From an uncultured Prevotellaceae bacterium (lineage in GTDB: Bacteria > Bacteroidota > Bacteroidia > Bacteroidales > Bacteroidaceae), in NCBI GenBank assembly GCA_937893145.1, contig CALBJW010000089.1, positions 1 to 17,779 of the forward strand: DNA of 17,779 nucleotides. Reading direction: 5' to 3'. The translations under genes and the position numbers were made by a program. The notes beneath the pieces were generated by a model that saw nothing but the letters and a program-made list of their open reading frames with translations, searched no databases and was not told where the DNA came from. This document shows, one piece after another, positions 1 to 5,983 of this stretch. Position 1 is the stretch's first letter, and each line of letters opens with the position of its first letter.

Positions 1-521
1 TCTACATTCTTTGATGAGTCGTCAACCTTTGCTCGGAATTCTACTGTATAGCCCTTGCCCGGCTCTGGATTGAAGTCTGGGAAGGTCTGGCGCTCTGCAT
101 CAGTGAGGGTTACCTTATTGGAAAGGGTTGACTTTGTCTCAAGTTCGCTACCATAACTTACAAGGTTAATGTAAGCACGATAGTCACCCGAACGCAAGAT
201 AACCTTACCGATATTCTTCTTGCGATAAGTTATATTAGTAATTGTGAGTTCTGCTTCATCACCAGCTTTCAACGAATTTTGCGAAACGGCAAAACCTGAT
301 GTTGCTGTGATTGTAACATCCTTCTTGAGGTCTGCTGCACTAACTTTCACGGTAATACTTGTACCCGTACCATTGAGAGTGTAAGTAGGAGTCTGATAAC
401 CCGAACTTGGCATAGCACATTCTGCTACATAAATGACATTATCATCTGTAGTCTGTGCCATTGCACTGAGTCTTACTATGCTCATCAAGGCAAGCAGAAC
501 AAATAGGATTTTGGATTTCAT
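1..521 (-). CDS. Secreted protein of unknown function, N-terminal part (runs off the left edge)
   Basis: The reading frame opens with ATG at 521-519 and stays open to the window edge (173 codons visible, C-terminus missing). Residues 1-23 form a typical Sec signal peptide: a Lys-containing start, a leucine-rich core, and an Ala-Met-Ala/Gln cleavage site. What follows is beta-rich and Thr/Ser-rich, with an immunoglobulin-like flavour. Near the edge, TVEFRAKV resembles the first strand of a laminin-G/concanavalin-like jelly roll, which would suit a polysaccharide-binding or degrading protein; this is a guess from a few residues. The gene starts 34 bases after the oxidoreductase stop, so it is probably the third gene of the unit that begins with the SGNH esterase at 3049. 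I do not recognise the family. Confidence 0.7.
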   Translation of the reverse strand, partial: MKSKILFVLLALMSIVRLSAMAQTTDDNVIYVAECAMPSSGYQTPTYTLNGTGTSITVKVSAADLKKDVTITATSGFAVSQNSLKAGDEAELTITNITYRKKNIGKVILRSGDYRAYINLVSYGSELETKSTLSNKVTLTDAERQTFPDFNPEPGKGYTVEFRAKVDDSSKNV

Positions 522-555
522 AGTCAGGTAAAATTTAATTGTTGGTTTTTATTTC

Positions 556-1527
556 TTAATCCATAGGATACTTTACTCCCCAATCCTTTCGGAGTTCATC
601 CATCTGTTTCATTATGCTAATAGTTTCCGTATGTGGCATGAGTGGAGACTCAAGCAGTCCCTCCTCAATGCAACGGCGACACTCATACACCTGATATTCA
701 TAGCCGTTGACCATGTCGGCAGGACGAGGATAACTTGCCACAAGCTCATAGTTGCGATATACTTCAATGAGTTCTGGACAGTTCACATTGTCAACACGGA
801 TATAGCCTTCGGTGCCGCTAATGATACCCTGTCGGTCGTTCAGACACAGTGCTCCCGACTGAAGGTTCGCCATCTTGCCATCGGAATAGGTCAATGAGAT
901 GCTTTCCTGCATGTCCATTCCTGTAGGTCCAAGTATGCAGTTTGTCACGGTGCGTGCTATGTCTGTGCCGAAATACATTCGTGCAAAGTTGAGCACATAC
1001 ACTCCAAGGTCGAGAAGTGCTCCACCACAAAGGTCTGCACGAACGATGCGTTCCTTATGTTCCATCATGTAGCATAGTGTGGCGGTGAGCACTCGCGGTT
1101 CACCAATGATTCCGCTTTCCATAATCTCCTTCACTTTGTGTGAGAGAGGCATATAACGTGTCCAGATGGCTTCGGTGATGAACACACCCTTTTTATGTGC
1201 TGCCTCGATAAGTGATTCTGCCTCTCGTGCATTTGCAGTGAATGCCTTCTCCACAAGAACTGGTTTGCCTGCCTCTACTGCCAACATAGCATGCTGATAG
1301 TGATGGGAATGTGGAGTTGCTATATACACAAGGTCCACATCAGGGTCACAAACGAGAGCATCGTAACTGTCATACGACTTTTCAATATTCCACTGTGCTG
1401 CAAAAGCGTCTGCCTTTTCCTGCGAACGTGATGCTATTGCATACACACAATAATCTTCAAGTGGAGCTAAGGCTGCCGCCATCTTATGTGCTATCCAACC
1501 TGCTCCTATGATTCCAACCTTAAACAT
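556..1527 (-). CDS. Gfo/Idh/MocA family NAD(P)-dependent oxidoreductase
   Basis: 323 residues, cytoplasmic, no signal peptide. The N-terminus is a Rossmann fold with the dinucleotide motif G8-A-G10-W-I-A13. The lysine motif is E93-K94-A95 instead of the common EKP; EKA with a following FT is frequent in the clade close to dimeric dihydrodiol dehydrogenase. K94 and Y177 (in GGALLDLGVY) fall where I recall the active-site Lys97 and Tyr180 of that mammalian enzyme, offset by three residues. Family members oxidise or reduce sugars, inositols and related polyols; the substrate cannot be read from sequence. The gene lies 25 bases after the SGNH esterase and 34 before the secreted protein, so it probably belongs to one transcript. 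A role in processing a sugar released by the esterase system is inference. Length and motifs are normal. Confidence 0.88.
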   Translation of the reverse strand: MFKVGIIGAGWIAHKMAAALAPLEDYCVYAIASRSQEKADAFAAQWNIEKSYDSYDALVCDPDVDLVYIATPHSHHYQHAMLAVEAGKPVLVEKAFTANAREAESLIEAAHKKGVFITEAIWTRYMPLSHKVKEIMESGIIGEPRVLTATLCYMMEHKERIVRADLCGGALLDLGVYVLNFARMYFGTDIARTVTNCILGPTGMDMQESISLTYSDGKMANLQSGALCLNDRQGIISGTEGYIRVDNVNCPELIEVYRNYELVASYPRPADMVNGYEYQVYECRRCIEEGLLESPLMPHTETISIMKQMDELRKDWGVKYPMD

Positions 1528-1552
1528 AGTATTAGTATTTTTATATTGTAAA

Positions 1553-3049
1553 CTAAAAAATAGGTAATGTAAGCAACTGATACATCAATGTCTTTGCCAT
1601 GCGCTCATGTCCCTTGTCGTTAGGGTGAAGACGGTCTGTCACGGCATCCTTGAAATACTGAGCATGAGAGTCGAGCATTGGGTAAAGTCCTGAGACAGCA
1701 TTGAAGTCGATGACTGGTACAGCCCATACATCAGCCACCTCCTTTGTAGCATCAACGTATGCATCAAGGTACAATCCACACTGGTTAGTATAGTCCTCTG
1801 AGCATTGCCAGTTCTTGTCATTAGCAAAGAAATCCTGGCGATGGATAGGAGTAAGCACAACTATCTGCTTTGTTGGATATGTAGTCTTGAGTTTCTCCAT
1901 TGCTATGTTGATGCGACCACGATAAGTATTTGGGTCCATCGACATATAACGACGCTTGCGCTTTACCAACTCCTTTGGTTTACCATGACCATACATCACC
2001 TTCTCCGACTTCTCTTTGTACCACGTGCCGAGTGGCACACCATTGTTGTAGTCGTTTGTACCCATAAGGATAAGGATAGCATCTACATCCTCTCCGTGTT
2101 CCTCAAGCAACTTTGCAGTCTGGCGAGGTATGTCGTCCCACTGTCTGCCGCTAACTGCATAAACGTATGGTGTGATGCCCATCCACTGCTGAAGAAGAGT
2201 CCAATACTTATTCTTCGATGCACTGTTGCGAGGGTCTGTGATTGAGTCGCCAAAGTATGCAACCTTCTTTCCTGCCCATGGGTGAGTGAACTGCCACTGT
2301 GATGCCGCAGATGAAGTAAGCACACCAGTATTATCTACAAGGTACTTCTGCAATGATGGCTGAGCCTTTGCTGCTCCCTCAAGGAAAAGCTTAGACATCT
2401 TGAGTGCTCCCTGCTTGTTGAGGTGAGTGTCGTCCTGCTTCTCTGGTGGGAACCACATGAAGAGTGACTTACTATCCTCAGGACCGAGCTGCTCAACAAG
2501 TTTCTTTGATATAGATTCTGCATCAACGTATGCTACCGACATTTCTTCTGCCACCTCAAATGGTGCTGTGATGTAGTCGCCATGTGTATTAATAAGGTGG
2601 TCGCCTTCAAACTTACGACGAACCATCGAGTTGAAGATGACAGGGATAGCTCCCTTGTCCTGTGCCTCTGTCACGAAGCGGCGCAAGTTGTCCTTGAATG
2701 TTGTGGCGGCATCTGTGTGACGAGTGGTGTCAGCCTTCTCATCGTTATGGCCAAACTGAATGAACACATAGTCGCCAGGTTGAAGGAGGTCAACAACAGC
2801 CTTCCATCTGCCCTCTGTAATGAAACTCTTTGAGGAACGACCAGACTTGGCGTGATTGTCAACAAGAATATCGGAATTGAGATGCTGACTAAGCATCTGT
2901 CCCCACCCCGCTTCGCGATTTTCAGCATCACGGTCTGCCATTGTTGAATCGCCTATCGAGAATATTGTTGGCTTGCGTTTCTGTGTCTGGGCATTCATGT
3001 TCAGCGGAAGAAGCACGAACAGAATGATGAGGGCATTAATCCATTTCAT
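1553..3049 (-). CDS. Secreted tandem SGNH/GDSL hydrolase, N-half like rhamnogalacturonan acetylesterase (CE12)
   Basis: 498 residues with a signal peptide (hydrophobic 5-16, cleavage near NMNA/Q at 20/21). Two SGNH esterase domains lie in tandem. Domain 1 (about 27-235) has G33-D-S35-T, the block-II glycine G70, G100-H-N-D and D206-D-T-H209, the pattern of rhamnogalacturonan acetylesterases, which remove acetyl groups from pectin backbone. Domain 2 (about 258-498) has G267-D-S269-I, G301, G330-T-N-D and D472-R-L-H475, so both catalytic triads look complete. Domain 2 is more like general GDSL esterases with sugar-ester substrates. The gene is first in the minus-strand unit (then oxidoreductase, then secreted protein) and has a -7 element at 3110-3118. 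Periplasmic or surface action on acetylated pectin side products is inferred from the family. No SusC/SusD pair is present in the window to confirm a polysaccharide utilisation locus. Confidence 0.88.
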   Translation of the reverse strand: MKWINALIILFVLLPLNMNAQTQKRKPTIFSIGDSTMADRDAENREAGWGQMLSQHLNSDILVDNHAKSGRSSKSFITEGRWKAVVDLLQPGDYVFIQFGHNDEKADTTRHTDAATTFKDNLRRFVTEAQDKGAIPVIFNSMVRRKFEGDHLINTHGDYITAPFEVAEEMSVAYVDAESISKKLVEQLGPEDSKSLFMWFPPEKQDDTHLNKQGALKMSKLFLEGAAKAQPSLQKYLVDNTGVLTSSAASQWQFTHPWAGKKVAYFGDSITDPRNSASKNKYWTLLQQWMGITPYVYAVSGRQWDDIPRQTAKLLEEHGEDVDAILILMGTNDYNNGVPLGTWYKEKSEKVMYGHGKPKELVKRKRRYMSMDPNTYRGRINIAMEKLKTTYPTKQIVVLTPIHRQDFFANDKNWQCSEDYTNQCGLYLDAYVDATKEVADVWAVPVIDFNAVSGLYPMLDSHAQYFKDAVTDRLHPNDKGHERMAKTLMYQLLTLPIF

Positions 3050-3109
3050 AAGTTGATGAGGTTTTTTGATTTGTTGTATTTAATGTTTAGACTTTATCAT
3101 AAGTTAGCT

Positions 3110-3118
3110 GCAAAAATA
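3110..3118 (-). promoter_or_regulatory. Bacteroidota-type -7 promoter element for the SGNH esterase unit
   Basis: Read on the minus strand this is TATTTTTGC, matching TAnnTTTGC. It lies 61 bases upstream of the esterase ATG. No clear TTTG was found at the -33 distance, where the sequence is very AT-rich, so the call rests on the -7 box and its position. Confidence 0.45.
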
Positions 3119-3188
3119 ATGCTTTTTTATTAAATATTAAATTAAAAAGGGTAAAATCATTAATTATTGCAAAAGAAACCCACATACT

Positions 3189-3221
3189 TTTGGACATTTC
3201 ACATATATTCATTACTTTTGC
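3189..3221 (+). promoter_or_regulatory. Promoter of the outer-membrane beta-barrel gene
   Basis: TTTG at 3189-3192 and TACTTTTGC at 3213-3221 are 20 bases apart, a full match to the Bacteroidota housekeeping promoter (TTTG / TAnnTTTGC). Transcription should start a few bases after 3221, giving a leader of only about 15-25 bases. This rules out the upstream GTG at 3222 as the translation start and favours ATG 3243 or 3249. Confidence 0.65.
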
Positions 3222-3242
3222 GTGACAATAATTCAAATAATC

Positions 3243-3890
3243 ATGGATATGAAGAAGAACATTTTGACAATAGTAATGTTTGCTGTTGCTATGATTTACA
3301 GCCAAGAAAGCTCAGCACAGTTCCGCTTCGGTCTTAGAGGTGGACTTAATATTTCGAAGGAAAACATCAGTGGAAACCTTAAAGACAACTTCACATCGAA
3401 GGGTCGTCCTGGTTTCTATGTCGGTCCTACACTTGAGTACACAATCCCAAAGGTTGGATTCGGTGCTGACCTTTCCCTACTCTATGACAACAAAAACATG
3501 CAGCTGGGCAATACTATAAACTCAAACTACACAAAGAAGAGTCTCCACTACATCGATGTGCCATTCAACCTCCGTTGGAACATCAACTTCCGCCGACACA
3601 CAGGCATCTACATCGCTACTGGTCCTCAGTTGCAGTGGCTCATAAACAATTCACTCAGCGATTTCTTTAGCGACAAGGACTACCAGCTCAAGAAGTCACA
3701 ATTCTCTTGGAACATTGGTGCAGGTTTCAATCTCGGCAAGCACTTCCGCATTGGCTACACATACAACATCGGTATTGGCAACACTACCGACATCAATAAC
3801 ATAGGTGATGTATGGAACGGAGTCGTTGACAACGCAAGCTTCCAGTCAAAGACCAACACACATCAGGTTCTCTTGAGTTTATTCTTCTAA
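3243..3890 (+). CDS. Outer-membrane beta-barrel protein, porin family (OMP_b-brl type)
   Basis: 215 residues from ATG 3243; ATG 3249, two codons later, is equally possible. The in-frame GTG at 3222 touches the -7 promoter box and is unlikely. A signal peptide (core 7-18) ends at SSA/Q25-26. The mature protein begins FRFGLRGGLNIS, the usual first strand of small Bacteroidota barrel proteins of the OMP_b-brl family. Alternating aromatic/polar strands follow (for example IDVPFNLRWNINF and YIATGPQLQWLI). It ends in two phenylalanines, the terminal aromatic signal used by the BAM assembly machinery. It probably forms an eight- to ten-stranded barrel in the outer membrane; ligand or structural role is unknown. 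It has its own promoter and terminator and so is probably monocistronic. Confidence 0.85.
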   Translation: MDMKKNILTIVMFAVAMIYSQESSAQFRFGLRGGLNISKENISGNLKDNFTSKGRPGFYVGPTLEYTIPKVGFGADLSLLYDNKNMQLGNTINSNYTKKSLHYIDVPFNLRWNINFRRHTGIYIATGPQLQWLINNSLSDFFSDKDYQLKKSQFSWNIGAGFNLGKHFRIGYTYNIGIGNTTDINNIGDVWNGVVDNASFQSKTNTHQVLLSLFF

Positions 3891-3908
3891 AGACGTACCT
3901 AAATACAA

Positions 3909-3945
3909 CAAAAAAGGTGTTCACAACTCGTGAGCACCTTTTTTT
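3909..3945 (+). terminator. Intrinsic terminator of the beta-barrel gene
   Basis: GGTGTTCAC (3916-3924) pairs with GTGAGCACC (3930-3938) around a five-base loop, with one G-T pair, and is followed by seven T. Seven A precede the stem, so it could also act on leftward transcripts. It begins 18 bases after the stop codon. Confidence 0.85.
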
Positions 3946-3982
3946 GCTTATAAAACAAGGCTTGTTATCGAAAAACACTTGG

Positions 3983-4011
3983 TTTGAATATTCCTTTTCC
4001 TATAACTTTGC
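3983..4011 (+). promoter_or_regulatory. Probable promoter of the sigma-factor gene and its leader
   Basis: TAACTTTGC at 4003-4011 matches TAnnTTTGC exactly. The nearest TTTG (3983-3986) is only 16 bases upstream, shorter than the 19-20 seen at the other promoters here. A start near 4018 would leave a leader of about 135 bases before the sigma ATG, long compared with other genes in the window. Confidence 0.5.
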
Positions 4012-4045
4012 AGTAGAATTTATGTAGAACCAAATTGAATGAAAT

Positions 4046-4156
4046 ATGAAAAAGAAAAAGGAAATAACGCACATCCGTTGCAAGACACATCCCCTATTGA
4101 GAGATATAAACCACTTCATTAAACAAACCTTTAATTACTTCTTTTTACAAAAATGA
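4046..4156 (+). CDS. Candidate 36-residue leader peptide overlapping the sigma-factor start
   Basis: An ATG at 4046 opens a 36-codon frame that ends in TGA at 4154-4156, so stop and sigma-factor start share ATGA (4153-4156). The peptide starts MKKKKE and ends FNYFFLQK; it has no recognisable domain. A second, shorter frame starts at 4039 (27 codons, MKYEKEKG..., ends 4122). The position inside the putative transcript leader and the exact four-base overlap suggest translational coupling. The frame is AT-rich and short, and could be open by chance. It is listed because the overlap geometry is the same as that of the LemA-nuclease pair in this window. Confidence 0.3.
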   Translation: MKKKKEITHIRCKTHPLLRDINHFIKQTFNYFFLQK

Positions 4157-5007
4157 GAGAACTCAAGATTTTACAGAACTACACAGTTAGAACACAATCA
4201 CTCGACCTTTACCTCAAGTCCATCAGCCACGAACCACTAATCGGTGTTGAAGAAGAAGTTGCACTTGCAGAGAGAATACATAAGGGAGACGAAAAGGCAC
4301 TTGACCGTCTTGTGCGTGCAAACCTTCGTTTCGTCGTTTCCATCGCAAAGCAGTACAACAATACAGGCATGGAACTCATGGACCTCATCAACGAAGGCAA
4401 TATGGGACTCATCGAGGCAGCACGCCGTTTCGACGAGACACGAGGCTTCAAGTTCATCTCCTACGCAGTGTGGTGGATTAGACAACAGATTCTGCTCGCC
4501 ATTTCCGAGCAGGGCAACATCATCCGCAAACCACTCAACCACGCCACAAACCTTAGTCGCATCAACCGCATCAATGCTAAGTTCGAGCAGGAGAATGGCA
4601 GACGAGCTTCAACAAGCGAACTTGCAGATATGCTCAACATCGGCGAGGACAAGATTACCTCTGCCCTTGTAGGTTCAGGCCGCACTATGAGCATGGATGC
4701 ACCATTCAACGATGATGAGGACAACACCCTTCTCGATGTAATATCCGAAGATGACGATGTCAGCGTTGAGAAGAACCTCATGAGCGAATCCCTTTCCACC
4801 GACCTCAACAACGTATTGGGAAGCCTTAGCTCCCGAGACAAGTCTGTCATCTGCATGTTCTACGGCATCGGAGAACGCCAGTACACCCTCGACGAGATTG
4901 GTGACCACCTCAACCTCTCTCGCGAACGTGTTCGCCAAATCAAGGACCGCAGCATTCGCTCCCTCCGCTCCAACCCACGAAGCAGAGTCCTCCGCAACTA
5001 TTTGTAG
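4153..5007 (+). CDS. RpoD-like sigma-70 factor (Bacteroidota type, probable second paralogue)
   Basis: 284 residues, the usual length of Bacteroidota RpoD, which lacks the long region 1.1. Region 1.2 is about residues 15-50. Region 2 is 52-122, with RANLRFVVSIAKQY, DLINEGNMGLIEAA and the DNA-melting/-7-binding stretch RGFKFISYAVWWIRQ. Region 3 is about 125-205, with FEQENGRR and the MDAPFNDDEDNTLLD linker. Region 4 is about 217-275 with recognition helix LSRERVRQIKDRSIRSLR. The start aligns with the MRxLKI opening of known family members. Compared from memory with the Bacteroides fragilis primary sigma (sigABfr), it differs at many usually fixed sites (GMELMDL for GLSLPDL, EQGNIIRKPLNH for EQSRIVRLPLNQ, DKSVICMFYGIG for DKEIIQMFFGIG). 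A group-2 paralogue is therefore more likely than the housekeeping factor. Its promoter preference may still be TTTG/TAnnTTTG. Confidence 0.9.
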   Translation: MRELKILQNYTVRTQSLDLYLKSISHEPLIGVEEEVALAERIHKGDEKALDRLVRANLRFVVSIAKQYNNTGMELMDLINEGNMGLIEAARRFDETRGFKFISYAVWWIRQQILLAISEQGNIIRKPLNHATNLSRINRINAKFEQENGRRASTSELADMLNIGEDKITSALVGSGRTMSMDAPFNDDEDNTLLDVISEDDDVSVEKNLMSESLSTDLNNVLGSLSSRDKSVICMFYGIGERQYTLDEIGDHLNLSRERVRQIKDRSIRSLRSNPRSRVLRNYL

Positions 5008-5098
5008 AGGGAAGCCTATCAAGTTTATAGTACACAACTATTTGACTTTTCAATAGAAGTACACAACCCACATGTCACATCATGTGACCGCTAATATT

Positions 5099-5158
5099 GT
5101 CGCCTGTCAAGTGTATTGACAGGCGACTGTCATAGGCTTGACAGGTGGCTGTCTTAGG
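5099..5158. repeat. 12-bp inverted repeat plus 22-base-period direct repeat (TTGACAGG family)
   Basis: GTCGCCTGTCAA (5099-5110) and TTGACAGGCGAC (5116-5127) form a perfect 12-bp stem with a five-base loop. The second arm begins a 21-base unit (5116-5136) that recurs at 5138-5158 with three differences, a 22-base period. There is no T-tract on either side, so it is not a standard terminator. The third arm could compete for pairing with the first. Confidence 0.8.
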
Positions 5159-5271
5159 TATGAAAGAAGAAAATCATTCTTAAAATGATATTCAAGAACG
5201 CAATGGACAGCGTTGTGAAATCTTCAAAATACACAGAAAAGATGGCAAAAAGCGGCATTTTTGCATACAAA

Positions 5272-5362
5272 GATACATAGATACATACAAGATACATGGA
5301 AAGATACATCGTGTATTTATGTGATTATCATTGATATAGAACGGAATATGTATCTATGTACC
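5272..5362. repeat. GATACAT repeat cluster with distant inverted copy
   Basis: GATACAT occurs at 5272, 5280, 5291 and 5303 on the plus strand (spacings 8, 11 and 12). TACATAGATACAT (5274-5286) has a perfect 13-base inverted partner at 5348-5360, leaving 61 bases between the arms. The segment directly after it is a run of T and A. Confidence 0.7.
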
Positions 5363-5443
5363 TTTTTTCTCAAAAAAAATATTTTTTTTAAACTTTACAA
5401 TAGACTTTTGAGAAGATTGAATTACACAAGAAGAGGGATGAGA

Positions 5444-5518
5444 GCGTTTGTTCGCGTTTATCAAGTGACATACAAGCGTTTGTCATGCATTAAACATGCG
5501 TTTGTCGGCGATAAACGC
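5444..5518. repeat. Iteron-like GCGTTTRTC repeats, 22-base spacing
   Basis: GCGTTT(G/A)T(C/T) occurs at 5444, 5454, 5476 and 5498, that is at steps of 10, 22 and 22 bases, roughly one and two helical turns. An inverted copy lies at 5510-5518. The last direct copy and the inverted copy can form a 9-bp hairpin with a three-base loop, including one G-T pair. An AT-rich stretch lies about 45 bases upstream. Confidence 0.7.
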
Positions 5519-5585
5519 TCAAAAGTACTGGAACTTTTGGTAAATCTTGCTGTAATGTATCCAAATATAAATGGTTATGAGACAT

Positions 5586-5615
5586 AAAAAAACTGGTTAG
5601 TTGTGCTAACCAGTT
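5586..5615 (-). terminator. Intrinsic terminator of the CotH-YkvA unit, containing the YkvA stop codon
   Basis: Perfect 10-bp stem AACTGGTTAG (5591-5600) / CTAACCAGTT (5606-5615) with a five-base loop. Read leftward it is followed by seven T (complement of 5586-5592). The TAG stop of the minus-strand gene occupies 5608-5606, inside the 5' arm. Confidence 0.88.
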
Positions 5616-5983
5616 GTGTTGTTGTTCATAAGCTGTTTGTATTTTTCTATCTCATCGGCGACCTGTTTTGCTGCCCATGCGAGGATGGAGACATCGTCCA
5701 CAAGACCGATGGCGGGGAAGATGTCGGGAATCATGTCGGCTGGTGTGACAAGATACACACACGCGGCAACGATGAGAACAAGGTTGGTGAGGTTGAAGTC
5801 CTTGTACTTGCCCGATGATACATCACATACATAGTTGTACATGTCGGTGAAGTCGTCCTTCACCTTGCGAAGACCGTCACGAGATGCAAACTCCCCCAGC
5901 TGGGTGACAAGTTCATGGAAAGCGGAAGGATGGGTGACATAATACCACGCCATCGACTTCCATTTGCCATTTAATTGTTTCAT
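5606..5983 (-). CDS. YkvA family (DUF1232) small membrane protein
   Basis: 125 residues. The DUF1232 core is residues 66-100, where a hydrophobic segment (67-80) runs into YLVTPADMIPD (77-87) and the GLVDDVSIL stretch. This is the family signature of a YL.xP.D.IPD turn followed by G..DD. The N-terminal 60 residues are polar and helical, and the C-terminus is charged then Asn/Thr-rich. Family members are small membrane-associated proteins of unknown biochemical role. The ATG (5983-5981) shares its A with the last base of the upstream CotH-gene stop (TAATG), so expression is probably coupled to that gene by ribosome reinitiation. A strong terminator overlaps the end of the gene. Confidence 0.85.
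   Translation of the reverse strand: MKQLNGKWKSMAWYYVTHPSAFHELVTQLGEFASRDGLRKVKDDFTDMYNYVCDVSSGKYKDFNLTNLVLIVAACVYLVTPADMIPDIFPAIGLVDDVSILAWAAKQVADEIEKYKQLMNNNTTG

Larger units (their letters stand above)
5008..5585. other. Repeat-dense intergenic region without a credible gene
   Basis: Between the sigma-factor stop and the YkvA terminator I find no convincing coding region. It does contain a 7+1+7 palindrome GTCACAT-C-ATGTGAC (5074-5088), a direct repeat AGTACACAAC (5029-5038 and 5058-5067), and a weak GCAAAAA/TTTTTGC inverted repeat (5245-5264). It also holds the three repeat clusters listed separately and an A/T-only-rich stretch around 5363-5400. No intrinsic terminator with a T-tract was seen for the sigma gene. 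The density of ordered short repeats suggests a regulatory, protein-binding or small-RNA region; nothing in the sequence decides which. Confidence 0.6.

Noticed and set aside
3222..3242. Upstream GTG start for the beta-barrel protein
   Set aside because: The codon directly follows the -7 promoter box, so it would be at or before the transcription start. ATG 3243 or 3249 gives a normal signal peptide.
4209..5037. Several open frames antisense or out of frame to the sigma gene (up to 142 codons)
   Set aside because: The sigma-factor frame is complete and conserved along its whole length. The others have no features of real proteins.
5074..5088. CRP/FNR-type operator from the palindrome GTCACAT-C-ATGTGAC
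   Set aside because: Half-sites are in the opposite order and spacing to the TGTGA-N6-TCACA consensus. It is noted only as a palindrome in the gap.
5099..5127. Intrinsic terminator of the sigma-factor gene
   Set aside because: The hairpin is strong but neither side has a T-tract, and it lies about 90 bases after the stop codon. I kept it only as an inverted repeat.
5099..5518. CRISPR-like array
   Set aside because: The repeats are short (7-21 bases), belong to three different families, have irregular or 22-base spacing without unique spacers of equal length, and no cas gene is near.
5261..5587. A 108-codon plus-strand open frame starting with TTG in the repeat-rich gap
   Set aside because: It starts at a TTG, translates to low-complexity sequence from the repeats and the A/T run, has no recognisable domain and reads into the terminator of the opposite gene. 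The frame is open because of base composition.
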